Of a DNA stretch of 26,602 nt, positions 15,590 through 25,121 are shown piece by piece. The first letter of the stretch is position 1; each line of letters starts with the position of its first letter. Location of the stretch: positions 1-26,602 of IMG/VR virus record IMGVR_UViG_3300030329_004094; one strand, written 5' to 3'. The notes below the pieces were generated by a model. It saw nothing but the letters and a program-made list of their open reading frames with translations. It made no database searches and was not told the origin of the DNA. Position numbers and translations under genes: made by a program. This stretch comes from a virus.

Positions 15590-17083
15590 ATGGAATGGAT
15601 GCAACTAAAATTTGGGGAATGGTTGCCAGATCAACCGGACTTTGAAAATTCTGGCGCTACGGTTGCAACGAACTGTTATGCAGGGGCTACATCTTACAAG
15701 CCGATAAAGTCTATAGAGGCATACAGTGACGAGATAGGGCTGGCTGGTGGTGACTTTATTCGCGGCGCGGTGTCGTGTAAGGACGCGACAAACACCGCGC
15801 GGGTTTATGCGGGCGACGCAGGAAATATTTATCGTCTGTCGGCACAATCTTTTGATGCGATAGCAACAGGGTTTACTGGGACAGCAACTCAGAACGTATG
15901 GAATTTCGCGAACTACGGGCCGGAAAGACTGCTGGCTACCAATTTTATGAACGCGATCCAAAAGATTGTACATGGCACAAGCATCGGCGCATTAGGTGGA
16001 AATCCGCCACGAGCAAAATACATACAGACGGTCAGAGACTTTGTGGTGTTAGGCTGGATCAATGACGGAAGCGACAGGCCGAACCGAGTGCAGTGGTCTG
16101 GGTACAATGATTCGGAGTTCTGGGAAGCGGGAGACATTGCCAGACAGTCAGATTATCAGGACATATATGAAGGTGGCTGGATAACAGGGCTGGCCGAAAC
16201 AGGCGGTAGTTGTTTGGTGATTCAGGAGGAAGCAGTCACCCTTATGCAGTACGTCGGTCCGCCACTGATATTCTCGTTTACCAGAATAGCAAATTCTGTA
16301 GGAAGCCGAACGCCGAGAAGCATTATTACGCACTCCGATAGAGTGTGGTGGTGGGGAACCAATGAAATCTGGGAATTTAGCGGCGGTCAAATTAAGCCGA
16401 TAGCAGGGGAGAAGGTCGCAGACTTTTGGGCTAATGACTACGACACAAGCTACCAAGAGAGAGTTAGTGTCGGCATAGATAGGACGCATAAGCTAGTAAT
16501 CTGGAGCTATCCCAGTAATACGTCTACTGGGGGAGTTCCTAACCGTTTGTTGATCTATGCATGGGACACCGGAAGGTGGACAAAGGCAGAAGTCACAGGG
16601 GATACCATTTTTCATCATTTGAGCGCGGGCAAGACCTTAGAGGAAATGGATGCAATTAGCAACGACGTAGACACCTCGACTTGGACGCTGAGTTTTGACC
16701 ATTCGATCTGGAAGGGTGGCGACATTTCGCAGGGCATTTTCAAAAACAAAAAAATGCATCTTTTCAGCGGCTCCCCGATGGCCGCGACAATCGACACGCC
16801 AGAGTTCAAAGCTCCGACAGGAAAGACCATAGAGGTTATGGGCGCGAAGCCTTTACACGAGGGCGGGGATGCACAACTGTCCATAGGCACTCGGTCTGTT
16901 CAATCCGAGAGCGCGACGTATACAACGAACACCTCCGTTAATCGTTTCGGAGAGGTCAATTTACGCAAGTCTGGAAAGTTTGTGAGAGGGCGTATGCATT
17001 TGCAAGGAAGTTGGTCGCAGGCCATTGGCTTAGAGCTACAGGTCAGGGGCGCGGCAACAAGAAAGAGAAGCACAGATGGTTGA
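15590..17083 (+). CDS. tail / DNA stabilisation protein, P22 gp10-like
   Basis: This 497-residue protein is almost entirely beta-strand in pattern, with repeated blades such as DFIRGAVSCKDATNTARVYA, TVRDFVVLGWINDGSDRPNR and SDRVWWWGTNEIWEFSGGQI. That is the beta-propeller-like layout of the P22 gp10 type of stabilisation protein, which plugs the head-tail channel after packaging and connects to fibres. The motifs PNRVQWSGYNDSEFW and GSRTPRSI are common in podovirus members. It starts one base after the adaptor stop and overlaps the following small gene by 8 bases. No catalytic motif is visible. Confidence 0.8.
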   Translation: MEWMQLKFGEWLPDQPDFENSGATVATNCYAGATSYKPIKSIEAYSDEIGLAGGDFIRGAVSCKDATNTARVYAGDAGNIYRLSAQSFDAIATGFTGTATQNVWNFANYGPERLLATNFMNAIQKIVHGTSIGALGGNPPRAKYIQTVRDFVVLGWINDGSDRPNRVQWSGYNDSEFWEAGDIARQSDYQDIYEGGWITGLAETGGSCLVIQEEAVTLMQYVGPPLIFSFTRIANSVGSRTPRSIITHSDRVWWWGTNEIWEFSGGQIKPIAGEKVADFWANDYDTSYQERVSVGIDRTHKLVIWSYPSNTSTGGVPNRLLIYAWDTGRWTKAEVTGDTIFHHLSAGKTLEEMDAISNDVDTSTWTLSFDHSIWKGGDISQGIFKNKKMHLFSGSPMAATIDTPEFKAPTGKTIEVMGAKPLHEGGDAQLSIGTRSVQSESATYTTNTSVNRFGEVNLRKSGKFVRGRMHLQGSWSQAIGLELQVRGAATRKRSTDG

Positions 17084-17438
17084 TACACTCGCTCCGGCAG
17101 GGTTATTAGCCCAGATGACTACGGCGGCAACGTCAGGGCCGACTCTGGCCTATAGCGCCGTGCATCACAGTGAAATTAAACGAATGGTGGTGGTTAATAC
17201 GAATTTGAGCGCTACGGCAGGACAATGTACGATTTACCACGCAGACAATGGAGAGGGCTTTTCAGCGGGAAATGCGCTAAGATTTGGACATAGCATTGCG
17301 GCTAAAACACACTTTGAGATTGTCGCAAACGATGATGGTAGTGGTATTAGTGTGAAAGCGGGAGGTAAAATCGGAGTGAACGCTACGACGAGCAGTATGA
17401 CGTTATCCATTTACGGAACCACAAGGGCGAGTCGATAA
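17076..17438 (+). CDS. small structural protein candidate, 120 aa
   Basis: This 120-residue protein is rich in Ser, Thr, Ala and Gly with alternating hydrophobics (MVVVNTNLSATAGQCTIYHA, then SSMTLSIYGTT), suggesting a small beta-sandwich. No named family was recognised. It resembles the decoration candidate after the capsid gene in size and composition but not in obvious sequence. It overlaps the stabilisation gene by 8 bases and its TAA shares its last A with the next ATG, so it is tightly built into the tail operon. A minor tail or neck role is likely from position only. Confidence 0.6.
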   Translation: MVDTLAPAGLLAQMTTAATSGPTLAYSAVHHSEIKRMVVVNTNLSATAGQCTIYHADNGEGFSAGNALRFGHSIAAKTHFEIVANDDGSGISVKAGGKIGVNATTSSMTLSIYGTTRASR

Positions 17439-18739
17439 TGGCTGTGCCACTTGCTCCCATACCAGAAAATTTATCGCCTGCGATGCAAGCCGCTGTTCTC
17501 GCGGCGCGGAAAGAAGTCGCGGAAGGCCCGAAAAGAGCGCCTGCAACAACTGTATCCCAGAGGAATCTTGCTCGAAGAGGAGTGAGAGAAGGGCTGGCAG
17601 GAAGAACAGGCGGCTATCCCAAATTAAATCTAAGCATGGATAGACCCACATATTATTGGGTTGACAACCCAGCGATAATGGACCTTCGGAAACATACCTA
17701 TAATGCTAAAACATTGCCTTACGCACAACACGGCGTAGGGATCGCGAATTATGGCTGGAATAGAAACAATATCGACCGCTATGTGAAACTCGGCAGAGAC
17801 AGAAAAAAGGCTGGGGACAAAAGCGGGGGCATGGCCGAGATATACGATGATATGCTCGTTTGGGCGAACAAGTACAAGCCCAAAAGCGGTCTTGCTAATT
17901 ACTTGAAAACAGGCAAAGTTGGCAAGGGTTACGATGCTGACGATTTGTTACGAGCCGCCGATTATGGGTTAAGAGAGACCGCCCGACAACAGCAGACTAA
18001 GGGAAATTTCCTCAAGGATATGGTGCTGGGCAATATAGGTACGATTACAGGCGCGGTGATGTTAGCCACTCCGCTAGCGCCGTATGCGGTAGCCGCCGGA
18101 ACGGTAGGCCAAGGAGTTCAAAGCGGGACAGGTTTTTTGAGACCCAGACAGGAAGCCGGATGGGGAGCAGGATTAAGAGGGGCCGCGCAAGGCTTCTCAA
18201 CAACTAGCGCGTTGGCGGGGGGATTAAACCAAGCGGGTTATCAAGTGCCAGCGCAACGGGTTCCATTTGTGGGAGAATTGCCAGCCCCTCTTCAGCCGTA
18301 TGGCACACAGACAGGGGGGAGCATGAACACAAATACCGCGCCGTTGGGACCGCAAAAGATAGCAACAACAGCTATGGAGTACATGAAGAAATATGGGATG
18401 CCGTTGTCTGCGGCAATGAGTTTAGCTCGATCCGCCGAAGAAGCAAAACTGGGAGCTATGCCAACATCAGAACGGCTTGCGGTAGAAGGGCGATTACCAG
18501 TGGCGCAATTTGACGGCGATAACCCAATGGCGGAACCTTTTGACATTCCCGATATCTGGAGTAATCGAGGCGCGGCAGGTGGAGCGGCGATCTCAGATGA
18601 TATTCCAGCCTTGAACAATGATTTATATTACAATCAGTTAGCACATCAATTAGCGTTTGGAGGGGGCGGCAATTTAGTTAATCCGTACCTTACCCCAAGG
18701 GGTACTCCAACGCCGATCTATCCGTACAGAGTGGCATAG
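17438..18739 (+). CDS. internal virion / ejection protein candidate, 433 aa
   Basis: It begins MAVPLAPIPENLSPAMQAAV and has a basic, charged first half. Around residues 197-225 comes a hydrophobic glycine/alanine-rich stretch (GTITGAVMLATPLAPYAVAA), then a low-complexity region with PFVGELPAPLQPYGTQTGGS and a Pro-rich end (NPYLTPRGTPTPIYPYR). No enzyme motif is seen. In podoviruses the genes between the stabilisation protein and the fibre encode proteins ejected ahead of DNA that build a channel across the cell envelope, and such proteins often contain membrane-active glycine-rich segments. It shares one base with the previous gene's stop. Assignment is by position and composition. Confidence 0.55.
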   Translation: MAVPLAPIPENLSPAMQAAVLAARKEVAEGPKRAPATTVSQRNLARRGVREGLAGRTGGYPKLNLSMDRPTYYWVDNPAIMDLRKHTYNAKTLPYAQHGVGIANYGWNRNNIDRYVKLGRDRKKAGDKSGGMAEIYDDMLVWANKYKPKSGLANYLKTGKVGKGYDADDLLRAADYGLRETARQQQTKGNFLKDMVLGNIGTITGAVMLATPLAPYAVAAGTVGQGVQSGTGFLRPRQEAGWGAGLRGAAQGFSTTSALAGGLNQAGYQVPAQRVPFVGELPAPLQPYGTQTGGSMNTNTAPLGPQKIATTAMEYMKKYGMPLSAAMSLARSAEEAKLGAMPTSERLAVEGRLPVAQFDGDNPMAEPFDIPDIWSNRGAAGGAAISDDIPALNNDLYYNQLAHQLAFGGGGNLVNPYLTPRGTPTPIYPYRVA

Positions 18740-18754
18740 CCAGAGGTAGAGTAA

Positions 18755-19690
18755 ATGGCAGCAATAGAGACGACAACTCAAACAGGTTATTCTGCGCCGT
18801 GGGCCGCACAACAACCGTTTTTAACAACTGGGTTTGAGCAAGCCCAAAAAGCGCTAGAGGCGGGCGGTCCTAAGATTTGGGACAGGAGAGGATATACGCC
18901 GTTCAGCGCCCAAACAGATCAAGCGCTGGGCATGATGGAAAATTTGGCGTTGCAAGGGTCAGGCGTAGACAGGTTAAATGAACAATTTGCCAGAAGGACA
19001 CTGCGAGGCGATTTTTTTGACCCACAAACAGCCGCAGGAAGGCTGAGTGATCGGCTGACAAAGAAGACGCTTCGAGGCGATTTTCTCACGCCGGACAGCA
19101 ATCCGTATCTGAAAGCATATTATGATCGGGCGGCGGAGAGCATCCAGCCTAACATAGCGTCTATGTTTGGAGCAGGAGGGCGTACAGGAAGTGGAGCGCA
19201 AGCGATGGCGTTAGGCCGAGGTCTCGCAGATGCGGCTACAGGGATCTATGGCGGCGCTTACGGCGATGAGCGAAACAGGCAGATGCAAATGGCGCAACTG
19301 TATGATCAGCGGTATGGGAACGAGAGAATGAGACAGATGCAGATGTCGCAGTTAGCGCCAACAATATCGGCACAACGATACGCGGACGCTCAACGACTTA
19401 TGGGTGTCGGTAGCGCGATTGAGCAACAGGCAAATTTGCGTTTGCAAGATCAAATGCGCCGTTTTCACGCAGAACAAAATAGACCGGAGGCTGCGCTAAA
19501 CCAGTACCTAGCTAGAATCACAGGTAATTATGGGGGCGCTCAGGCGCAGACAACTACATCGCCGCTCTACCAACCTAGCGGCGGCCAGAGATTCCTTGGC
19601 GGAGCCATGATGGGCGCTAGTATGTTTCCGAAAGATCCGTGGACCGGAGCGCTAATGGGCGGCGCTGGCGGTTACTTACTAGGAGCGTAA
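18755..19690 (+). CDS. internal virion / minor structural protein with internal repeats, 311 aa
   Basis: It opens MAAIETTTQTGYSAPWAAQQ and carries a phrase recurring in phage ejection-region proteins: TPDSNPYLKAYYDRAAESIQ (112-131) followed by GGRTGSGAQA. There are two internal duplications: TLRGDF at 82-87 and 105-110, and GDERNRQMQMAQL (170-182) against GNERMRQMQMSQL (188-200). The second pair makes a Gln/Met/Arg-rich helical region. The C-terminus is glycine-rich and hydrophobic (GGAMMGASMF and LMGGAGGYLLGA), a possible membrane-inserting tail. It ends one base before the next gene. The role as an ejected or head-internal protein is inferred from these traits and from its neighbours. Confidence 0.6.
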   Translation: MAAIETTTQTGYSAPWAAQQPFLTTGFEQAQKALEAGGPKIWDRRGYTPFSAQTDQALGMMENLALQGSGVDRLNEQFARRTLRGDFFDPQTAAGRLSDRLTKKTLRGDFLTPDSNPYLKAYYDRAAESIQPNIASMFGAGGRTGSGAQAMALGRGLADAATGIYGGAYGDERNRQMQMAQLYDQRYGNERMRQMQMSQLAPTISAQRYADAQRLMGVGSAIEQQANLRLQDQMRRFHAEQNRPEAALNQYLARITGNYGGAQAQTTTSPLYQPSGGQRFLGGAMMGASMFPKDPWTGALMGGAGGYLLGA

Positions 19691-19691
19691 A

Positions 19692-21332
19692 ATGGCGAAT
19701 CCATTAAGTCCGTTATTTACAGGGGTGCAGAACCTTTATGGAGGCGTGACAGGCGCTCTCGGGGGCGCAGATTTACAAGGCGCTCTGTCGAACCCGATGT
19801 TTCTGTATGGCGCTAGTATTTTAGGCAGAGGCCAAACACGAGCGCCCCAGCCTTTGTTTGATATGCAGACTTTCGCGCAAGCGCAACAAATGGCAGATAT
19901 GTATAAGCGCAGAAAGTTCTTTTCCGATCTAGCCGAAGAACAGCAAAAATACGAAGGCCAGTTGGACCGCTTTCAAGATTTTGCAACAAATGTGGGGGAA
20001 GTGGCGCGAGATTATGAGACAGAATATACAGGCACTCAAGAAGATATATTAGAAGAATATACACCGGATGATGCTTACGAGGGTGTTACGGCGGGGTTTC
20101 CACTAGATCCAAGCGATATAGATACAGCCGCATATAGGGAGCGTTTGTTGGATGAAGGGGTGCAACTGGCTCCGACAGGCGGTAGCCCAGAGATGGTTGA
20201 CGCAGAAATTGGCGTAAGAGGTACAGAAGCGAGGCTTCCAATAGCAGGGGATTTTCCTGCCGCCCTCGCGGTAGACCCAGTGAGCGGAGAGGTAATGACC
20301 CCCGCGCCAGAACTGATGGCAGACCCCCTTAGTCGGGAGAATTTAACAAACAGGCTGTTACAGAGCGGCGTACCAGCTTTGCAACAGGCGGGACTACAAG
20401 AGAAGTTTAAACCGCCAAGCCTGATGGCTGTTGACCCGTGGACAAACTTATACGATACAAGAACAGGTAAGTTTGTGAGCATGGGTGGCGCTGGTGGGGC
20501 AGGGGCAGGGATGTTCGACCCCAGATTTATGAGCAAAGGATTTAAAAGCGCCTTTTCGCTGTATGGACCAGAAGGAATAGGAACGGATGAGTTTAAACGA
20601 CATCAGCAAGAGGTAGATTTACTACAAGAACGAGCAGGGCCAGCGGGGCTACCAAAAAAATTAAGAGAGCTAAGAAACTCTCTGGAATCAGGGGTGATAA
20701 CCCAAAAAGGATACAACAACCAAGTAAAAATGCTATTAAAAGCAGGTTTCAAAGAAAATTTAACTGAAGCAGAGAATCAGACAGACAAAGAAATGGCTAA
20801 GCAATTTACCTCTTGGGGTACAAAAGGCGGGCGATTTCAAGACATCTCAGACATTGACCAAATCGATCAAGTAATTCAAGCCATGATGGATGGGAAAGAC
20901 CTTACGGGAAACTTTCTAACACGGATGCTCCCACAACCGCTTGAAGCCGTTATGTCTAAAGACAAAGTAATGGCGGAGCAGGACATTCTAAGCATAGTGC
21001 AAAGAAATTTAAGGGCAATATTAGGCGCACAATTTACGGAAAACGAAGCCAAAAGAATAATGGAACGCGCTTGGGACCCAGCCTTGGGACAAGACGTGTT
21101 GCTGAAACGAGCTAAAAGAATGGTCGGGGTTTTAAAAGCAAAACAAAGCGAATTAAACAGAGCGTATGCGTATTGGCGGAAAGAAGAATTAGATATAGAC
21201 AATTTATTCATTAAGCCCGCTCGGTCAATGGTAGGGTACGAGCAACAGGACTTTATGACAGCAGATGACTTTCTGAAGACTATAGCCATAGACCAACCAC
21301 AATCGGGCATAAGCGGGCGACTAGTACCGTAG
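19692..21332 (+). CDS. internal virion / ejection protein candidate, 546 aa
   Basis: The first 50 residues are glycine/hydrophobic (YGGVTGALGGADLQGALSNP), followed by Gln-rich helix (AQAQQMADMYKRRKF), an acidic middle (TGTQEDILEEYTPDD) and a glycine cluster (GGAGGAGAGMF, about 267-277). The second half is charged and helical. No enzymatic motif was recognised. It starts one base after the preceding gene and 21 bases separate its stop from the next start. Like its neighbours it is probably packed in the head and ejected with DNA. No individual family was recognised, so the call rests on the position in a run of four similar genes before the fibre. Confidence 0.55.
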   Translation: MANPLSPLFTGVQNLYGGVTGALGGADLQGALSNPMFLYGASILGRGQTRAPQPLFDMQTFAQAQQMADMYKRRKFFSDLAEEQQKYEGQLDRFQDFATNVGEVARDYETEYTGTQEDILEEYTPDDAYEGVTAGFPLDPSDIDTAAYRERLLDEGVQLAPTGGSPEMVDAEIGVRGTEARLPIAGDFPAALAVDPVSGEVMTPAPELMADPLSRENLTNRLLQSGVPALQQAGLQEKFKPPSLMAVDPWTNLYDTRTGKFVSMGGAGGAGAGMFDPRFMSKGFKSAFSLYGPEGIGTDEFKRHQQEVDLLQERAGPAGLPKKLRELRNSLESGVITQKGYNNQVKMLLKAGFKENLTEAENQTDKEMAKQFTSWGTKGGRFQDISDIDQIDQVIQAMMDGKDLTGNFLTRMLPQPLEAVMSKDKVMAEQDILSIVQRNLRAILGAQFTENEAKRIMERAWDPALGQDVLLKRAKRMVGVLKAKQSELNRAYAYWRKEELDIDNLFIKPARSMVGYEQQDFMTADDFLKTIAIDQPQSGISGRLVP

Positions 21333-21353
21333 CGACTTAAGGAAAGGCGAAAA

Positions 21354-23546
21354 ATGTCATTTATCAAACACACAAAAGATGGCGCTTATATAAAATTTAC
21401 GCATGGCCCTGAAAGGGGGAATTTATATGAGTACAGCCTTGATGATGTCAAACAGGGAACAGTGCAAAGCGAGTTTGACAACTACAATGCCAAGTACGAG
21501 TTTCAGCCGACAGGCAGGCAAGAACTAGCGGCAGTGGCTCAAGGAGCGACGTTTGGATGGGGTGATGAATTGCAAGCATTTTACGGTGCGGCATTAGACA
21601 AGGTGTTTGCAGGAGAGGACTTTTCCGATAGCTATGTGGCGTTACGAGACGCTTATCGTGATGAAGTAGAATCTTACAAGCAAAGCGACCCTCTTGGATA
21701 TACCGTGAGAGAGGTGGGAGGGTCGTTGCCGACAGGCTTTGGGATCGCTGGGCAAATGGCAAAAATACCGAAAATAGCGACGGCGTTACAGGGCGGCTGG
21801 AAAAGCAAACAAGCGTTAAAAGCGTCTGCGGTAATTGGCGCGACTGAAGGAACAATATACGGCGCTGGGGTTGCTGGAGGAGGCTCCCCAGTGATACAGA
21901 AAGACCCAATGACGGGAGAGATAACACAAACGGAAGATGTGCTTTCGTCGCCATTGTCGCAGGGCTTGACTACTGCCGGATCTGGCTTGGGGGGAGCCGT
22001 TGGAGGGCCGCTAGGACAAACTGTGGTTGGCGCAACTGGAGCGGCGGCTGGATATACCGGAAGAAAGCTGGGAGATGCGGTATTAGCCTTAAGCAATATG
22101 CTAAAAGAACGCAGTCAGCGCGTAGATATATCAATTCCAACAGCGGACACGATCTTAAAAGATGTTTTGTTAGGTACGGACGCAACAGAGGACGAAGCTT
22201 TTGCATGGTTGCGAAATAACCCAAAGTCTACTCTTGCGGACTTTAATGACTCCATGCAGAAAATAGGGGAAATGGTAGCGGCGAAATTGCATATGCCAGA
22301 CAATTATCTGGAGTTTTTTGCGGGGCGAGATACTACTGCAATCGACAGGATCATGCTTCCCGTGAGAAAGCACTTTGGAGGTGTCGTAGAATCCGGCAGA
22401 ACACTGTCGCAAATAGCAGAGGGCAGAGAGGCGTTAGCGAAACCGCTATATGCTCAGGCAATGGAAGAGGGTGTAGAAAATACGCCTGTGTTAAGACAAA
22501 TATTCGAGCATATGAAAAAACATACGCCAGAGAGACTAAACAAATCAAGAAAGCTAGGGCTGGAACACGCTTTAGCAAATAGTCTTCCCATCGACGAGGA
22601 GGCGCTAGGAACCGCATTGCCGACGTTACGGTGGTGGCAAGCTATTTCCCAGCAGTTAGATGACGACATCGGAAAGGCTATACGCGAAGGAGCAGGTTTC
22701 GAGGTGGCGAATTTAGTGGGGATAAAAAAACGAATAACGAATGAGTTATACGCCCAGAACGATGCGTATAGGCAGGCTAACGCGATATGGCAGAACAGCA
22801 AGCATATGGAAAACATGGTAGATGCGGGGAGGGATCTGTATAAAAACAAAAAGTTAAGCGAAATTTTCGCAGATTCAGAAGATATAAAAAATCTAAGCCC
22901 ACGAGACAAACAGCTATTCATGTTGGGTTTCGGTGAGGCTATACAAGACAACTTAAGCTCGATAATTGGCACGGGAGATTTCGGTGTTATGGCCGGATCT
23001 ATGAAAACCAGATCGTTTTTAACAAAAGCAATGGAAGAAAAATTAAGATTGCTCTTGCCGGATGAAGCGTTTGAAGAGTTTGCAGAAATGATAAAAATGG
23101 AGGCGCGATTCAAAGGCACGGCAAACAGAATAAACAAAGGATCGCAGACTTATGCACATAATGTTGTAGAAGCGGCGTTGCGTAGTAAAGAGGCTGAGAT
23201 CGACAAGTCAACAAGAAGCGCTGTCGTAGACAAGCTGATGGAACAATACAGACTAAGCGACCCTACTGTAAAGGACTTGCAGAACAGGTTGTTTACACCC
23301 TACAGCGGACACCGTTACGGGCAACCGTATTTTCCGCCAGAAGGACAGCCATTTAATCCGACGGGGATCGCAAGCCAAGCGCCAGTGTCGCCAGTGTCGA
23401 ATTTGCAATTATTAGGCGGCTCTATCGGAGCAGCAGAGGGCGGCAGGCAAGGTTCGGCGTTTGTTAACCCGATGTTTCAAAGCGGCAACCCGTTACAAAT
23501 AAGCACGCCCTACGGCACACGCGATCCTCGCTATTTTCCATTATAA
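21354..23546 (+). CDS. large internal virion / ejection protein, 730 aa
   Basis: AAGGAAAGG precedes the ATG. The N-terminal phrase ELAAVAQGATFGWGDELQAF (57-76) recurs, from memory, in large phage internal proteins. It is followed by a long glycine/alanine-rich hydrophobic zone at about 125-240 (GGAVGGPLGQTVVGATGAAA), suggestive of membrane insertion, then a long helical region to about 640. No lysozyme-type active site was identified. The last residues are YGTRDPRYFPL, identical to residues 87-97 of the 1063-residue protein encoded after the large terminase and encoded there by the same 33 bases. The probable role is to form part of the ejection channel. The shared tail peptide could be a packaging or processing tag, which is inference. 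Confidence 0.65.
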   Translation: MSFIKHTKDGAYIKFTHGPERGNLYEYSLDDVKQGTVQSEFDNYNAKYEFQPTGRQELAAVAQGATFGWGDELQAFYGAALDKVFAGEDFSDSYVALRDAYRDEVESYKQSDPLGYTVREVGGSLPTGFGIAGQMAKIPKIATALQGGWKSKQALKASAVIGATEGTIYGAGVAGGGSPVIQKDPMTGEITQTEDVLSSPLSQGLTTAGSGLGGAVGGPLGQTVVGATGAAAGYTGRKLGDAVLALSNMLKERSQRVDISIPTADTILKDVLLGTDATEDEAFAWLRNNPKSTLADFNDSMQKIGEMVAAKLHMPDNYLEFFAGRDTTAIDRIMLPVRKHFGGVVESGRTLSQIAEGREALAKPLYAQAMEEGVENTPVLRQIFEHMKKHTPERLNKSRKLGLEHALANSLPIDEEALGTALPTLRWWQAISQQLDDDIGKAIREGAGFEVANLVGIKKRITNELYAQNDAYRQANAIWQNSKHMENMVDAGRDLYKNKKLSEIFADSEDIKNLSPRDKQLFMLGFGEAIQDNLSSIIGTGDFGVMAGSMKTRSFLTKAMEEKLRLLLPDEAFEEFAEMIKMEARFKGTANRINKGSQTYAHNVVEAALRSKEAEIDKSTRSAVVDKLMEQYRLSDPTVKDLQNRLFTPYSGHRYGQPYFPPEGQPFNPTGIASQAPVSPVSNLQLLGGSIGAAEGGRQGSAFVNPMFQSGNPLQISTPYGTRDPRYFPL
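23510..23542 (+). repeat. 33-nt exact direct repeat, copy 2 (3' end of the 730-aa gene)
   Basis: Identical over 33 bases to 3057-3089. Here it encodes the last eleven residues of the internal virion protein and ends within its final Leu codon, just before the TAA stop. Both copies are in the same orientation. Confidence 0.95.
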
Positions 23547-23556
23547 GGAAGAAATT

Positions 23557-25110
23557 ATGAGCGAAATTAACAGGTATGGAATATCAGGTGGTGCGGCGGT
23601 ACAGGTCGCATCAGGCTATTTCCCAGAGGGACAAAGCCCAAGCAGTCTAAATGACGGGGTTCGAGCTGTCATGGCAGATGTCCGTCGTTACTTTCAGCAG
23701 ACAACGCCAGAAATAACAGCATCAGGGTCTTCTAATAATTATACTTTAACGCTTGACCGAGATTTGACCGCTGGTGAACTGACGGAGGGCTTTACTACGG
23801 CGTTTGTAGCAGACTTTACGAACGACGCAAGCGCGACACTGAATATCAACGCAGTAGGCGCGAAGCAGTTGAGAGACAGCGTGGGGAATCCGCTGTCCGG
23901 CAACGAGATTCAGCGTTATCAATCCGTCAATGCGATGTATAACAAAAAGCTAGACAGCTTTAACGTCACTGACCAGTTAATGAAATTTAACGCAATCCCG
24001 ACTTTTCCTGCGGGGACCACCATAGTCGCAGATGATATTACCACGGGAGATGCGGCGGTCACGATTGCGACAACTTCTGGAAACATCACCGTAGAAAATC
24101 ATGCTTCAGATGCAGATATTTTGTTTAAAGGTAACGACGACGGTTCTGTGATCACGGCTTTGCAACTCGATATGTCCGATGCAGGAGAAGCCAACTTTAA
24201 TGCGGGTATCGTTATTCCAGACGATGGAACAATAGGGAGTGCTTCAACAAAAAACGCAATCCAGATAGATAACAATGGTAACGTTGGTATTAAAACGGGG
24301 GGTACTTCGCCCGATTACGCCCTTCAAATAGCGACTCCTGATCATACGTCCGCCACAACTGGGGACGATGCTGAAGGCTTTAAAGTGCACCAAAGCGGAG
24401 TTATCGTTCACGCCAGTGATGCAACAAATGTGTATTGGTTTAATGATTGTAGCACCTCTTCTGGAACTCATAATTATATTTTGTTTCGTTATCAGGGCAG
24501 TAACATAGGAGATATTGATACCACAAATAATTCCACAATAAGGTACAACACGTTTACGGGCGCACACTGGAGTCAATTTGAAGATCATTCTCAACCTAAT
24601 ATAAAATTAGGAACTGTTATGTCATCCGTTTCAACTTTAATGAAATGGACTGAATTTACCTACGAAGACTCAGAGATGGGGCCGATGCAATGGAGAGCAG
24701 GTGGTCACGACTATACGATAGGAAATACCTATACCATCACAGTAGATGAAGACGGAACTACTGCAAGCGCGAAAGCGATAGAACACAAAACCGCAAAACG
24801 ATTGCCCATGTGCGAAGTAAGCGATACTGCTGGAGACACCGCAGTTTATGGTGTCTTCGCTGGACATTACAAGCGAGGCGAATCTTCCATCGAAGCACTT
24901 GGAAATGGCGAAATCTTAATCGGTTCTGGCGTTAACGTTAGCATTGGAGATTTGCTTGAAAGTGCTGGAGATGGCACAGCAAGACCACAGACAGGCTCAA
25001 ATAAAGATTTTTTTAAATCTAGCACAATCGCAAAGGTAACTAGCACAGTGAAAATAGATACTCACAGTGATGGTTCATACACGGTGCCTTGCACCTTGCA
25101 TTGCGGGTAA
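23557..25110 (+). CDS. tail fibre / receptor-binding protein, 517 aa
   Basis: AAGGAAG precedes the ATG. The N-terminus (SSLNDGVRAVMADVRRYFQQ, about 28-47) is a common virion-attachment start in fibres of marine and other podoviruses. Residues 50-260 are beta-rich with repeated Thr/Ala/Asp motifs (FTNDASATLNINAVGAKQLR, TSGNITVENHASDADILFKG, NAIQIDNNGNVGI). The C-terminal 150 residues (GPMQWRAGGHDYTI through SDGSYTVPCTLHCG) resemble the C-terminal domain of many phage fibres that aids trimer formation or is autocleaved; I could not identify the cleavage residues. It binds the host surface. The gene ends the virion block and follows the internal protein by ten bases. Confidence 0.78.
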   Translation: MSEINRYGISGGAAVQVASGYFPEGQSPSSLNDGVRAVMADVRRYFQQTTPEITASGSSNNYTLTLDRDLTAGELTEGFTTAFVADFTNDASATLNINAVGAKQLRDSVGNPLSGNEIQRYQSVNAMYNKKLDSFNVTDQLMKFNAIPTFPAGTTIVADDITTGDAAVTIATTSGNITVENHASDADILFKGNDDGSVITALQLDMSDAGEANFNAGIVIPDDGTIGSASTKNAIQIDNNGNVGIKTGGTSPDYALQIATPDHTSATTGDDAEGFKVHQSGVIVHASDATNVYWFNDCSTSSGTHNYILFRYQGSNIGDIDTTNNSTIRYNTFTGAHWSQFEDHSQPNIKLGTVMSSVSTLMKWTEFTYEDSEMGPMQWRAGGHDYTIGNTYTITVDEDGTTASAKAIEHKTAKRLPMCEVSDTAGDTAVYGVFAGHYKRGESSIEALGNGEILIGSGVNVSIGDLLESAGDGTARPQTGSNKDFFKSSTIAKVTSTVKIDTHSDGSYTVPCTLHCG

Positions 25111-25121
25111 AGATTTAAGCG

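Noticed and set aside
21448-21954. 168-codon antisense frame
   Set aside because: Opposite the N-terminal part of the 730-residue gene, no ribosome-binding site or plausible motifs.
22454-23137. 227-codon antisense frame
   Set aside because: Lies wholly opposite the internal virion gene; Ser/Phe-rich translation typical of an antisense shadow.
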